Under the pieces are notes generated by a model, which was not told the origin of the DNA, ran no database searches, and saw only the letters and a list, made by a program, of their open reading frames with translations. This document shows positions 35,701 to 50,700 of a stretch of DNA of 64,000 bases, piece by piece; position 1 is the stretch's first letter, and each line of letters opens with the position of its first letter. The translations under genes were made by a program, and so were the position numbers. The DNA comes from Sipunculus nudus. Taxonomy: Eukaryota; Annelida; Sipuncula; Golfingiida; Sipunculidae. The stretch spans positions 21,880,008 through 21,944,007 of the forward strand of contig CM049313.1 in assembly GCA_026874595.1 (NCBI GenBank), read 5' to 3'.

Positions 35701-38700
35701 GCATTGTGAACAGTCGTGTGTGACTGGCAGAAAACTTTCTCTACCGTTTCATAACCCCGCGTGTATATTTATTCAATGGGTTTTCGTTTACAAACCCTCA
35801 ATCATCTAACTTCCGACAGGTTGATTAATTTCTAAATATAAATATCGTCGTTGGTCTCGTTCCACCAAAAATGTAAGTATGTATGGTTAAAGCTGCACCC
35901 CTCCTAGTATTACTTGTGTAATTCTTCCAAAATCCATGCATGTATGAATTATCATTGTCAGTGTCATGTATTTGTATGAATAGTAATATATATTTAGTTA
36001 TACATGAAACCATATAGGAACCATTTATGACCTTTTTTCATAACAAAAGTTTCGGAGGGACATCTTTAGTTAAGAGAACTCGGATATCGATAGGGACTAC
36101 GTTTAGTGTAACCGGGAGTTTTAAATGTTAATATATATGTTCATTAAGCAGGGGCGTATATTATCATAATCAGGTGTTGGCAAAATACGGGCGCCCAAGG
36201 GTTGTTGTTGGCTTGGAATGATTATTTAATATTTAAATAGGAATTTTTTAGACTCATTGAAACCTATCTGAATAGGAACTACATTAAGTGTAGCCGTGAC
36301 AACCCGACTCAGTAGGCAATCGGATAATTAGGCTGGTAAGCCTTCTCGAGTCGTGATACCAGTAATATGGAGGAATGTATCGTAGTGGTCTTGCATCTGG
36401 TTGCATTCATATTGTGGAAAACGGCCCATAATCTCATAAACTCATAAACACAATAGTATATATGTGAGCTCGCTACCCAAACTGAAACACCGTCTCCATG
36501 GACACGGGTCATTTCCTGTGTCGCCTGCAAGTTGACTGCGTCCTGTAACCCATGCGAGCCATGCTTGTGTTCATGCGGTCATAAATTCAACAAATATGCC
36601 GAGGGGTTTACTAATATGCTGGGTTAAACAAGAACTTTTCTCGCTCATATTTGGTATTATTAGAAAGTACTCAAAAAATGCTAACGAATGGTCTGGTTTA
36701 TGTTGATTTACAGTGTACCTGTAGCCCATGAAGCGTTATCAGATATGACGAAAATATTTGCATCTTCATAAAGCCTAATGATGCAATCCTCAGACGCAGA
36801 TGTCATGAAACTCTGGCGCCAGTAATCTGGTTATAATGCCAGAGGGTCAATATGACGCTACCTTAAGTGTAACCGAGAATTTTAAAAGTTACTGTATTTG
36901 TTCTAAAAGCAGGGGCCGTATATTATCATAATCAGGTGTTGACAGAACACGGCCGCCCAAGGGTGATTGTTGGCGTGGAGGGATTATTAGATATTTAAAT
37001 TGGATATATTTAGACTTATTGAAACCTAGCTAAATGATTTTTTCAGCTTAAATATATTTATATATATATATTTTTCAAACGAATATTAAGTATACACTGC
37101 CTCGTTTGGTTTGTTTATAATAACTACATGAAGAGTAACCGATAATTCAGACAGTATATCACTGAATGTATAGTTTATAATTTACTATACTATAAAACTC
37201 CAACAATCGGGTAACACATTCAGTAAGATTTCTTAAAACTAGTGATTCCTCTAACTTTTCAATCAAATTTATATGATTTCTGGCTAACTTTGCGTACATA
37301 TAAATGAACTCTAGGTAATTTCCGTTTAGAAATGAGGGTGTATGAACTAGTTTATCTACGAGCTGTTAGTAATATTTAAAAAATAAAAGAAAAAAAAAAA
37401 TAATATTACCTAAAATGATTGGTTGCTTAAGTGCTGAAGTTGAGAGGTCAGTAATACTGCCCTTTAAAAAATATTGGTTCGTCGACTTAACGCCAGATGT
37501 CCTTGTTGAGTGTGTTTGGAGGTCCCCCGCCCCCCGGCTGCTTACAAGTAGATATGATCAAACGAACAGCCTCTGTCCGGTGCGATTGGCGCTGTCTGGC
37601 CTAAATGGTTCAAAAGATTATCCACTCTCAATGTAAAGCATGAGAGACACCTTCAAATTTGAAACCACGTTTGAAAATATACATGTACACCCGACGAATG
37701 GTCACTCAGGGAAAAGCCTTATATCCTGACTATATTGTACGCCCCTGCTAAAATTATAAGAATTCCGTTGTATTATACAAATAATTCCATGAAGTTATAA
37801 AATCCGCACACTGTATAAACAGCCTTATTTTTTTATGAAGGCTTCGACAATCCCCCCTGATGAAGCTTCCACTACTGCCCCAGAAGACGCTGTTACCACA
37901 GAGAGTAACGACCGAACAACGGATAGTCCTGAAGTGAGCACAACGTCGGAAACTACTGAAAATGGAACAACCGACAGTCCTCAAGCGATTACGGCTCAAC
38001 CACGACCAAGAGCTACCCCTGCTGAAAGTAATTATGTGAGTCAACCTACGATTTTATTATGCTGAGGTTGACTGGCTCATGTGGTCTCGGGGTACACCAA
38101 AGCTGGTACTTAGCCCTGTCTCCTAGTCCCCGACTAAAACGGAATCATTCAGATGTACATACTGAAGCTAAGAACCAGGTATGTCAGTATTTAACGATAG
38201 AAACGGTAACCTCACCGGTTTAAGGCTGATAAAAAATAGAAGGCTGTGACATTTTGCATTGTTTGTGTTATATACATTCACTCCTCCAACGATGTCAGAC
38301 TTACAAATATCAATAGTGTCGACAAAGTTTCATTAACAAAAATATTCTCACTCTAAAACAAAGAAACAAATTTATTTGTCATGTTTTTTTTTAAGATGAC
38401 AACACGAGCCTTAAAACTAGTACCTCGACAGGGCAGTTCCGTAATTTTTACTAGAGCCACATGGTGTCAAATAAAAAGTACAGGAAACCCTCGAAATTAC
38501 GACCCCCTTCATTTAGGGGTGTCTTGATCTTCACCTTAAGGCATGGGAGTTTCCATAGATGTCCCAGTCAATTTGTCCCGGATGGAGAACAGTTTCCTTA
38601 TGTAACCTTTCACATTAAGTATCAAGTCATTCATGTAATTACTTTAAGCCCATCTATCACACTTTTTATAACAGTTCCCAACTATTTTGTATTCATCCCA

Positions 38701-41700
38701 AAAACTATATGTTATTAGCTTCATGGCCTTCCTTTTTAATGCCCTGTTTTGTGACTTCATTTTGTTTAGATGAGTGGTAAACAGGGCATACCACTTCGAA
38801 AAGTATCTGGTTTATCCTTGATGGCTGCATTTCATTTAGTGGCCTTTTTAACCCTTGATGATATATATCCAATGCATCAGTGATGCTACTTGTAGCAAAA
38901 ACATCAGCCGCTACCGGTTGCAACGAACACCTAAAGGAATTTCATGTTTTTAGTTTTAATTCGTTTTGTTTTAACCGGACCAGGTTGAGATACAGACATA
39001 CAGCTGAAGCATGCATTTATTATTGATGTAATCATCTTATAAAATATTTGCTGAGGAACCTGGAACTATGATTGACTGACAAACACAATGCTCAAAATCA
39101 TGCTCTTGGCCCATAGTCCTTAGAAAGTGTAATCAAGTCATGTTCTTTCACACAGCTCACATAATATAGGTTACAGTGACCGTACTTTGGGTTCCAGGAA
39201 GGATTTTCCTGGATCTGAGTTTCTTAGTCAAAATGCTACAATTTATGCCCATCTGACCAATAAGTATAAAATCATTTTCTTTCACATAGCGCAAAGAATA
39301 TAGGTTACAACGCCATTACTTCCGGTTTCGAACATACTTTAACAGAAACCTTCCAGGATCTTAAACAAATTAGGAATTTATTGGTCCAACAACTCATGCA
39401 AATCTTTGTTATAGGGTGCACACATCATGTTCATTCACATATCTTGCAGAATATGGGTCACAATGATCTTAATTCAGATGTCCATGGAGGCTTTACTAAC
39501 ATCCCTTTTACATTGAGAAAGACGTTTATAGACTCAACAGTTAAGATTGGTGCCGTTTCTGACTTTTTGGATGTTCATATTTAGGTGTTCTGTTTGTAGC
39601 TCACAGGGTATGGGTCATCATAAGTTAATCTCAGGGGCTGCAGCAGATTTGTCCAGGACCTGCCAGAATTTTTAAGTTAGAAAGTTCAAGGTCCTATAAT
39701 ATAGTTTTGTTCCCATATGGCTTTCAAGGTGCTAAATCATGCTTTTCCCAATAGTTCACTGAATATACGTCATAGTGACCTAATTTCAGGATTCAAAGGA
39801 GATTTGCCAAGGACATCCCTGGCTGTCATATTAGAAGGTTAGGTTCCATCATTAACATTTAGTGCCCTGCCTGACTGTCCGGATGCTCAGTCATGCTTTT
39901 GGAAGGAAGATCACAGAATATAGGTTACATACAATGGTCTAATTTTAGGTTTGCAGAGACATTTGCCTAAGACCTCTCTTAATGTCTCGTTAGAAGATTC
40001 TAGGCCCAATGGTTTTAATTTGTGTCCTGTCGGACTGTCGGAGTGCCCTTATTCATGTTTTTGGCCAGTAGCTCACGGAATATAGGTTCCAATGAATTAA
40101 TCTCAGTTTCTGAGACTGCCCTAGATGTCACAATTGAAGATTTTAGGTCTAACGGTACCAGTTTTTGCCCTGTTAACTGACCCGCCTTATTCAACCGAAG
40201 GTATAAATAAAGAGAAAAAGTGCTTAAAAATATATAACAAAAAATATAGGTGGCGCCACCTTCAGGACCTAATAAAATTGTCAGTAAATAACCAAGGCAA
40301 TCAAGGCTTTAGTGATACAGATACTGGAGCTTTAGTATAATTATTTTAATTATTCTTTGGTGCAGATTTGATCCCATGGCCCAGAAAATATAGGTCACAG
40401 TGAGCTCATATCAGATGCTCCTGGAGATTTTTAGGGACCTTTCTTCACGTCAAGTTCAGATATTCCAGGTCCAATGGTTTCGATTCGCTCCCTGTAACTA
40501 AATATCGGACGGCCTGCTGGGCGGACGACGGACAAGAGTGATCGCTTTTTGTCAGCTGAGCTCAACATGCTAGCATAAATGGTTTTACTGGGGGTTTATA
40601 AGATATTAAAATGAATTAATGTATTCTCTGAATATGTATGTTGTTAGATTTATTTCTAATACGTTCAATACTTTCACTGTAAGGGGAATGTTATCCCAAT
40701 AACGTTAACCACAAAAGCTATGAAAAACAAAAAACCTTGCGAATTGTTTGTGTAACAACAATATTCGTCTATATTCTGTGGATCTTGTGATGTTATTTCC
40801 TAAAAGTACAGAAATGAAGTGAATCTGGTTACCAGTTCAGGTTATAAACTGTTCCAACACTGTTGAAAACATCAAACCAAGACAACTTTGCCGCACAGTT
40901 TTGTAATTGCTGTGTCGGTTTAACTTGAAGTGTGGAAGCTGGTACATAATGGTGTTGCCCTAAATTTGGTTTTTAACACAAGTGTTTTCAAAAATCTATT
41001 TTCAGATATATTTACAACAACAACTAATTTCTTATTTAACCCTTTTTTAAGAATTTTAGCTCAGATTCAGACATCTGAGGAATATCTTTTACTCTTTGTC
41101 CGCCGTCTATCCCTCCAGCCGTCCTGTCACCTTTAATGGGGAACAAATAGGATCCGCTGGAGCTAGAATCTTCTAACTTGACATCCTTGGAGGTGAATAA
41201 AAAACTTCCTTCTTGAAATTAGGTTACTGTGACCATTGTTCTTCGTGTTATCAGGCCTGTTTGTGTATCCAAGACATTAAAACAATATATGCATATACAC
41301 AAAAGCTCAATAACTAGCAAAAAATGAGTACCATGATTCTTTCCATGCATATTGATTTATCAGTCCTGTATTTTCCAACTGTTCTTCCAAGGAGGTCTTA
41401 GGCAGATTGAAAAAAAAATGGAATAAGGTTATGGAATTCGAGCACCCAGCTGGGGTACATATTGTATCCATTGGGCCTAGAATCTTCTCATGTGACATTC
41501 AGGGAAGTTCGGAGAAAATATCTTTTGAAATGAAACTAGGTCTCTGTGACCTATGTATGTTGAGTATAGAGGAAAAAACATACTGAAAGTTCAGATGGGT
41601 TGAAATTATATGCATAAACCTTAACCGTTGGATTGAATGACTTAAATGACTTTCTACATTTAAAGGCAGGTCATTCCAATGTCCCCTTGGCTACTAAAAT

Positions 41701-44700
41701 GATGATCATTTTGGCATACATTCTGTGAGCTATGTGAACGAACCTGCATGATTTTAGTTCCCTTTAAGTCAGATGGAAACAAGTTTGACGTAAAAACTTC
41801 TAACTTAGCAGCTAGGGAGTATTTAGTTAAATCTTCCAGAAAACCTTAAATATGGAAGCTGTTACCTGTTTTCTAATGACCATTGGCAATGATTTTGAGC
41901 ACTCTTGAAGTCATTCCACCTATTGTTCAAGGTTCCTTGATAACTATATTTTTTCACTAGATCGTAAAAACGACGATTAATACATGTATATTTATCATGA
42001 CTAGCTTGATCAGTTCGAAAAGTCTGACGCCACAATCTGTATTTTGTTTTCTATTTTCACGCATTTTCCCCTATATTTTTAGACTTCCGAATTACAGCAA
42101 GATGTCAGTTTTTTAGCTGTAGCTTCATCTAGTGCCCTGAAATCTCAAATGTTTATTAATCATGACTAGCTGATCATTTCCGGAAAAGAGTGATGGTGTT
42201 AAACCTATGCTTCTTTCTATGCTTCATGCATTTTCCACTGTATTTTTAATATAACCCTATTGCAGTAAAGGTGTCAGCTATGGTTTCATCTAGTCTATTT
42301 AAACCTGGTGTGTTAATTATGTCACCTTTTGAATGCTAGACATATTCTTTTCAGTCCCATCTAGTACTCTTACATTCAGAAAAATTGCTCAGCCTACCCT
42401 CTGTACATAACAAATATGTATATTCGGCCTGTAAAGCTCTAGGGGTAATAAGGCATTCTCTCTTGAAGATAAAATCATTGTACATAACGCTTATCTTCTG
42501 GCAGTTCATTTTGTATGACTTGTGCTAATATCTGGAGTCCCTTTTACACTTTAATACCATTGACATAACCTCAGAATCGTCTTTCTCCTTATGTGCCGAG
42601 TCTCTACTTGACGATGAACTTAACCACATATAGTCACAACCGACTTATGATCAGTCTCTACAATAACGTCCGTTACCAGCAACTCCTTCAACATCCTGTG
42701 ATGCGTCTCTTGTGAAAGTTACTGGCTTTTGTACGCTGTAATATCTTAGTATAGGATAGCCAGATATTGGCTTCTCAAATTTATCGAATGCAGTCTGTTA
42801 CGATGCTAGCCTTGGTAACTCACACTCTTTGTGTGGAAGCTGACGAAGTGGCTCGGTCTCACCACTCAGATTTGGTGTGAATTCACCTAAATTTCCCATG
42901 GCCATAAATCTTTCCAGTTTAGTTACATTCTTGGGCTATAGTTTAACATTGATAGCCCTGACCTTCTGCGGGTCAGATTTGACGCATTCATCAGTGAATA
43001 CGGGAACCCTGAATGCAACATTGCTGACCTTGATTCCTTTCGCGAGTTCCAATTAATCCTGATCTCTGTAGCATGGCCATGGACTGCAAAGAAAAAAGGA
43101 GATTTCTATTATGGATTTCTGCTGAATCACCCCAAATCACATTGTCATCCATGATGATTTTTCATGATTTGCTTTAGAAGAAATGTTCAGGCGTTTTTGT
43201 ACACATATCTGGCTAGGAGGAAATCCAAAACTGAGCCTTTATACATTATTTATGTATATGCCTTTCTCAAAAGTTAGCAAAGCTTCCCTCAAAAATGTTT
43301 ACGTACATTTTTGCTGATTCAGCTTCACGATAGACAACACCATTGTCGTTTTTTTTCTCTTGCTAAACACCAGCACGCAATCGTTCCATTGCTTCAGTAC
43401 CTTTGTTTTTTGCACCACCTGCATATATATGCTTCACCAGTATAAAAAAAAACAATTCTGTTCCGTACAGAGTCCAGCTGATGACTACTACATCCCAAAA
43501 GTGAACCTTACGGGCAAAGACTGGTTCACTGCCGGCTCCGACAACGCTCTTGTGGCTAGCTCTGAGAACCTGACTCGCATTGTTGCCCAAATGGATCTAG
43601 AAGCACGTCGGGATTATGGCCATCAAGTCGGGGACTTTATTCAGGAGTGTACCTACAATGGGAAAACGTGTTCTCCTTTGTACGTGTCTCTGATATCTTT
43701 TTCTGTCACTCATAGTATGTATTGTATAATTTTAATGATGATAAATTACCACATTCATACCACATTTTAAAAAAGCTACTTAAAAAACAAAGATTTGTGA
43801 CACATAATATACATATATTATTTATCACATAAGTTTATTTTCTTTTAAATATGTAATATAAAACGTTCATTGGTTTTAATTATTTAAGATATTTAAGGTA
43901 TGTTTTTTTTTTTGGGGGGGGGGGCAGGTTTGGTAAAAGCCGTAAAATTGAAAAGATTAAAAAAAAAGTCAAATGGTCTTGTTCATGAGTCATCATTAAT
44001 AAATGTATCAATACATGCTCAGCATTTGGAGAAAATGATGCATTATGTCCCCTTTTCGTAAAGAGTTGCATATACTGATATTTTCACTGATAACCTGTAA
44101 AGTATATTGAATACACTTTCTAAAATTATTCTTCTGACTCCACAGGAACTTTACAGGTCTGAACCACCATAGATATGGCAACTGTTACACGTTCAACGCT
44201 GGTGTGAACGACCAGGCAATATTGAAGAGTTCAAAACCAGGCCCGCTGTACGGTGAGCTTTAGGTTTAACTTCTTACTGTGACGGTGACCAAAAAACTGT
44301 GTTGACAGATCAATGTAAAACTGAGTGTTTATTTATCAGGGTCACCTCTAAATATCAGGTTTCTACCTAGATGGAGCGCTATGTTATTGAGCGACTCAGG
44401 ATTGCTTTTGTCCTATACTGATTATCAGCCTTATTTGGGGGCATAATTAATAAAACTATATTGGTCTTTGTTTGCAATGTTTCTGCAATTAAACATATGT
44501 ATAAACTGTTTTGTTAAATACTTTAGTTTACTAGACTCGAAACATCTTAATGATGGGTTTACACGAAATACACATCGAAGGGAACTCATGACAACTTTAA
44601 TTTTTATAGATTTTTTTTAAAATATTTTATTCAGTCACGATTTAGATATCTTGGAACCAGAGATAACTCTAATCATCAATAAGTCGTCCTAGGACTACTT

Positions 44701-47700
44701 GCTGAGTAAATAAATACACGATCTGGTCTTTATAAACGAATTACGTTAACGTCCATTCCGAAATTATTTTGGCATATGTAAGAAAATTAAATATATTATA
44801 TTACTTGACAGGATAATTTTTTTTGTTCAATATCCTGACAATTTAACGATATGCACAGTCTTTCAAATGTTAATTTGCAAAAGTCATATGTAAAAGCTTC
44901 ATTGTAATGGAAGTCATGTTTGGAGAAAATATAGGACACAGCAGATTAAGCAATGATTTCAACAGCACTGAGAAGTAATCTATAAATCTCTACCCGCAAG
45001 GCTTGGGTTCAAATGCGACTAATTGGATATGAATGCAAACAATTCAAAACACTTTTTCCAATTGGAAATCCATATACGTATTACTGAATAGTATTATTAT
45101 CATACGTATGCAAAAGTAAAAAAAGAAGCTAAAAAAACATAATCTGTATTTGCATAATTCAGGAGGCCTTTTGACTCAAACTCAGATATGCTAAGGCAAA
45201 GGGAACTTATTCTGTATTCAAATACAAATGTGCCATTTTCAAATGAAAAATAAAATGCATTTCTTCTTGAACTGACTTCTGTACCCACCATAACTAAATT
45301 TAAGTTAACAAAAGTGTTCGAGCATTTTTTTAATGTTACCCATCATAAAAGTGCCTAAATCAACCTGGTGTAAATTCATTTCTATAGGCTTCACGGTCAC
45401 CCTGTATATCGAGCAACAAGAATACGTGGAGGCTTTGTCGCCGGCGGCGGGGGTCAGGGTCCTCATACACAGCCAAGACGTCCAGCCATTTCCGGAGGAA
45501 GAAGGAATTGACGTCAGCCCTGGGCAGAAGACGAGCATTAGCTTAAGACTGGTACGGTCTAAGCCACCAAGGGTGGCCAATCAGTTTTCGCGTGATTTAT
45601 TGAAAAATTGGTTCAATTTGAAAAAAATAAATCTTAGTAAGCCAACAAGTTATATCAGTTATTTTTTACAAGGAAAGCACCACCTTACCTTTCAAAGAAC
45701 TCGAACGAAATCATTAAGATATTAATTGATAAAACAGTTTATTCATGTCATGTCACTACAAAGTGATGAGGGTGACAGGGTCAAGGACATTTTTGACAGA
45801 CTTTGATTATATGGTGGTAGTGCTTTGTACCACAAATATGATAAAATGCATAGGCAGCTATAAGATCCAATCCTGCGCTGTCACTTCATGAGGAAGTGTT
45901 TTGAAAGTTGAAAGCATACATTCAGTTATTTGACTAAAATATTCTCTTTTACCGGAATGCTGATAATGTTCTGTCATTGTCACATTCATAGACGAAAATA
46001 AAAACATGTCTAAAAATTGTAAAATTCGTTATGCGCCCTTTGATTATATTGACAATAAGAAAATCTTGTTAATGTACTACATTTTGTTAGTCCTTTAACG
46101 ATTGTTTTTTAGCTGTTGACAAAGTTGTCCAGAATACAACATGCGATCATTATGCAAAATGATCGAAAAAATGGGTGTAATATTTTCCCCCGTGTGTCAG
46201 TTTCAAGATAGGACTGAAGTTTTTGATTGTTTTATAAATTATTAATAAAAAGGTACTGTATGCTTAAGATAAAAGAAGGAACTAATATGTTATACCTTTT
46301 GGCTGGATGGCCATGAATTTCTTCATCTTTTAGAAGGTTCTATGTAAACTAGGGTTTCTGACATATTTTGTGACAGGCATTGGCAACAAAGCCGTATTAT
46401 ACTTATTGCTTATCAACTATTGTAAATTATTACTACAGAGTACGTTTATTCTTCCAGTCCCTTGTAGATCGTCTGCGTTACCCATACAACAGCAACTGCA
46501 CAGATGGAACTGGACAAAAAATCATGTATAACAAGAACTACTCAGTGGCGGTAGGTTTCCATTCCTCTGTGGATACTGGTTCCTTTCCATTCTAATATAC
46601 TTGGCCGGTAAATGTCGGTTATGAATAAAGGTGGAATGAAATGTGATATTCCAATATTTTATCTTGATTAGAGTATATTATAATTCATCAAGAGGATAAA
46701 GAAAAATAAACTTACTGTTTAAAAAAAAATGCTATAAACTTTTAAAAAAACAGGCCTTTTAAAACTTCCCGTTTTTAAACAGAAACTAGCTGTTCAAGTC
46801 AGGTAAAGTGCGCGTTCAGACCTTGGCCAACGATACTAAATCCTAACATCATAAAGCCAAGGAGAAATGTGATTTAAGTCCATCTCAGATGGTGACCAGA
46901 ATGCCCTGAGTACGCTATATCGAAAAAAAAAAACAATCTGCCCATGACGCTTCAGCTGAATTTTACATACAAGTGAAGCATGTATAAATTATGAATATTA
47001 TAATCGGATGAACAATATTTGTTAAGGAACTTGATAAATAGAAGGATTTCCAGTGCTCAAATCAGGCGTATTGTCCATATTCGCCAAAGACCTCCTCGAA
47101 TTTAAAGTTAGAAGCTTCTTGATCAAACCATTATGATATGTGCCCATCAGACAGTTTTAAAAATCATGTGTTTTACCTATAGCTCACAGAATATATGTCA
47201 TAGTGAACTAATTTCAACAGAGTTACAATACAGAGTTGCCAAGGGCTTCCCTGGATTATACAATAGAAGGTTATAAACCCAACAGTTAAGGTTTGTATCC
47301 AATGCTCAGAATCATGTTGTTAGCCAATATCTCGCAGAATACAGGTCACCATGACGTAATCTCATGTTTCCATGGACATCTACCCAGTACCTCCATTAAT
47401 GTAACATTAGAAAGTTCTTAGAAACTAAAAGGCCTAAAGGATAAACTTTGTGTTCCATCTGACTGTTTGGGTGCTCAAAATCATGTTTTCGACGCTTAGG
47501 TCGCACTATTTAGTTCAACCTGTCCGCAAAATTGAAAGGAGAATTGCATAGAACCTCTCGGGATGTTGCGTTAGAAAATTCTAGGCCTAACAGATATCAT
47601 TTTTGTCAATCTGACCATCAGGGTGCTCATATGGCATCTTAACATGGATCGAAGAACATATGTTACGCTGGCCTCATTTCATGTTTCCATGGACATTTGC

Positions 47701-50700
47701 AAAGGACTTCCCTGAGTCTAACGTTAGAAGATTCTTGGCCCAATGGATACAATGTTTGATCCGTCTATCTTGGTGCTCAAACATGTTTTCGACCCATAGG
47801 TCACAGATTATAGGTCCCAATGACCCAATTTTATGTTTTCAAGGATAATTTGCCAAGGGCCTCTCTAGATGTACAGTTAGAAGTTTCTTTGACGGTTACG
47901 ATTTATGCTGTGTTAACGGGCGGATGGCCGGCCGGACTGACGCTGGACAAAGAGGAATCGCTATAGTTCAGATGACTTATAGCTAAAATAAACAGTTAAA
48001 CAAAAAAAAAAACAGTTTAATAACTTGCCCAGAGCTCATTCTACTCTACGTTTGATGTGTGCTTTTCAGAAAAAAAATTTCACACAGTGACCGAAATTAT
48101 AAAAAAGCCTGAAATAGTAATTCAGTATGATGGTCAAATCAATAATTTACCCATTTTAGATTTATTCTGATTACTTGATTATTCTGAGCGCTGACTGAGG
48201 CTCAAATTCATAAAAGTTACTGAACGATATAGCCCTTATAAGGTAACATTAAGAAAATTTTGATTATGACTATTCACAAACCAGTTTTTAGGCAGGAAGT
48301 CATTAATATGATGATAACAAAACACAAATAAACAAATGGTGAAAAATGACCTTTTCAGATTTCAACGTTTGCATATTTCATAATTTTATACAGTTAATTG
48401 TCAATTTACTAAACATGCCATTTGTAAATCTAGTCTCTCGAAATATTATAAATTGATAAAAGCAAGCATTTAAATGTCCATGTTAAGGCAATAGAAATCG
48501 CAGAACAGGATTAGTAGTCATCTTATTCAAAAGCATAATTAACACACAGTTACCCCACAGTTACCCCACAGTTATCTCCTCAAGGAGATTTGCCAGACAG
48601 GTTAGACATTGTATCCGTTTAATTACGAGTCTTCTGAGGTATCTTCAAAGGAAATTTTTGACAAATCGCCCTGAAACCTGAAATGAAGTCATGGTGACCT
48701 ATATTCGCGAGTTACTGGCCAACTCGTTGATTTTGAACACCCAAACAGTCAGTCATGATACACTTGTAAAATCCAGAGAAGTCCTTAGAAAGTCCTTTTA
48801 ATCCTAACATTTGGTAAGTATGAACAATATTATGTAAGCTGCGGGCCAAAAACATGATGTTAGGCATCCAGATGGTCAGACGGGGCAAATTGTAAGCTTT
48901 AGGAATAGAATCTTCTGTCGTGTTAGTCAGAGAGGGATACATTCTGGGCAAATGTCCATGAAAAAAGGTTCTGTGACCTATAGACTGCGAGCTATAGGAA
49001 AAAGATTTGAGCACCATGAATGTCAGAAGGACACAACATGTTTACATTATTCTTAGAATAACGCAACATCCAGGGCGATCCTTTGGCAAAACTCCTTTAA
49101 AACCTGAAGATAGGTCATTTTACCTATACATATCCTGCAAATTAATTGCGAGAAAAAAGATGTTGATGAATCAGTCAGTACACAAAATGTATCAGTTATT
49201 CCTAGAATCTTCTAGCATAACATCAAGAGAGGAAGTCCTTGAAAAATCTACGTGGAAACTTACAAATAGATCGTGATGACCTATAATCTGCAAGTATTGG
49301 CAAACAACATGATTTTCGATTAGCCCTAGGATCTTTTATGATCATATCAAGAGAGGAAATACTCGGAAAATCCTCTTGGGAACTTGCAATTAGGTCATAA
49401 TGACCCATATTTGGCGAGTTATTGGCCAACAACATGATTTTCAATCAGGCCACAAAACTAATAGACCAGGAACCTTCAATTGTAAATCCGGCGAATTTCT
49501 TGGCAATCCATTGAATCCTGAAATGAGATCCCTGTGACTTTATGTTAAAGGCATATCATTTAGAACAGCAAAAGTCAGATGGTCAGAAATCAAAATAGTT
49601 GCACCTTAAAGCTTCTAAATGCAAGGATAATAGGTCATGGTGTCCTACCTTTGGTCAGCTGAAAGCAGAAACCTAATTATGTGGCCCTAGAATGTCAGAC
49701 ATGGTCTAAATGTTAATGTTTTTTGCAGAAACGTCTTAATTAATCAATGCATAGGGAGGTCACTGTTATGTCTCTTACAACAACCGATATATTAGGCCAC
49801 TGTGACCTACATTCTGCAGGATAGATGAAAGAGGATGGTTTGAGCACCCTATTTGGCAGATTTGAACAATTTATCACATTTGTATATGAAAACATTTAAT
49901 CTGATTAAGATCCAAGGAAGTCCCTGAAGAAATTCCTTGGAGGTTGGAAATAGGATTACTAGTCACTGTTACTATATTCTGCGTATTATGTAAAAGAACA
50001 TGATTTTAACACCCTATTATTCGACGGAGACAAATTGTAGCATTTGATCCTAGAAATTTCTAATCAAAAAAAGATTCAGCGAGTAATATATGTAATATCC
50101 CCTTGGAAAACATAACTAAGATCATACGTGTGTTACAAGGCAATGTCAATATCTAGTGTATCATTGTTTAAATATTATTGTTGAAAATGGGGTACAGGTA
50201 AAAATATCTTCTTTATAGGTTACGCTAATAGTACTCTCTCTGTCCTAGTACAATGTTTTGGTCATGTTGGATAATATCTGTATTAAATGGTTCTAGTCGT
50301 ACCACAACAATCACAAAAGGAAAGAATGTAGAAACTTCCAACCACTCATAACACCCATATTGATAAACCATGGCTTAATTGTATGTGTTTTCTTATATTT
50401 ATATCCTCTGCTTATGTGGCATACACCAACATTTGATAAGGCTCCTGATAATAGGGCGGATGATGTGATTTATAATTATGCCGCTTTCTTTCTATATTAG
50501 AAAACTTTGTATAAATCCAGACGATTTTGAGTAAGACGCCTTGTATGTCCACATACAATTTATAAATATGTTAGGGCTGTATAGGATCTTATCTGCCGAA
50601 ACATCTAAGTGGTTGTCTTTAATGTTTAAGACGGGTTAAGCCTATGCTGTGGATATTATCATACTCCTTCCCCATAATATAGTATATAAGTATACATAAA

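Larger units (their letters stand above)
34293..37840. other. Intron 2
   Basis: Contains a tRNA-derived SINE at about 35455-35660, a C run at 35202-35217 and two copies of a 190-bp repeat (36095-36275 and 36855-37037). No exon is recognised; exons 2 and 3 are phase-compatible across it. Confidence 0.6.
38036..43470. other. Intron 3
   Basis: A 5.4-kb intron dominated by two oppositely oriented arrays of degenerate roughly 155-bp repeats (39080-40580 and 41045-41900) and a third repeat type at 41930-42330. No coding exon seen. Confidence 0.6.

Noticed and set aside
37754-38044. 96-residue antisense frame with Arg/Ser-rich sequence
   Set aside because: Shadow of the Ser/Thr-rich exon 3 caused by its low-complexity codon pattern.
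43363-43590. 75-residue antisense frame
   Set aside because: Shadow of exon 4 on the opposite strand.
43683-43684. Alternative exon 4 donor at TAC|GTGTCT
   Set aside because: It would leave phase 0, which puts the conserved NFT/YGNCYTFN block of exon 5 out of frame; the donor at 43680 keeps it in frame.
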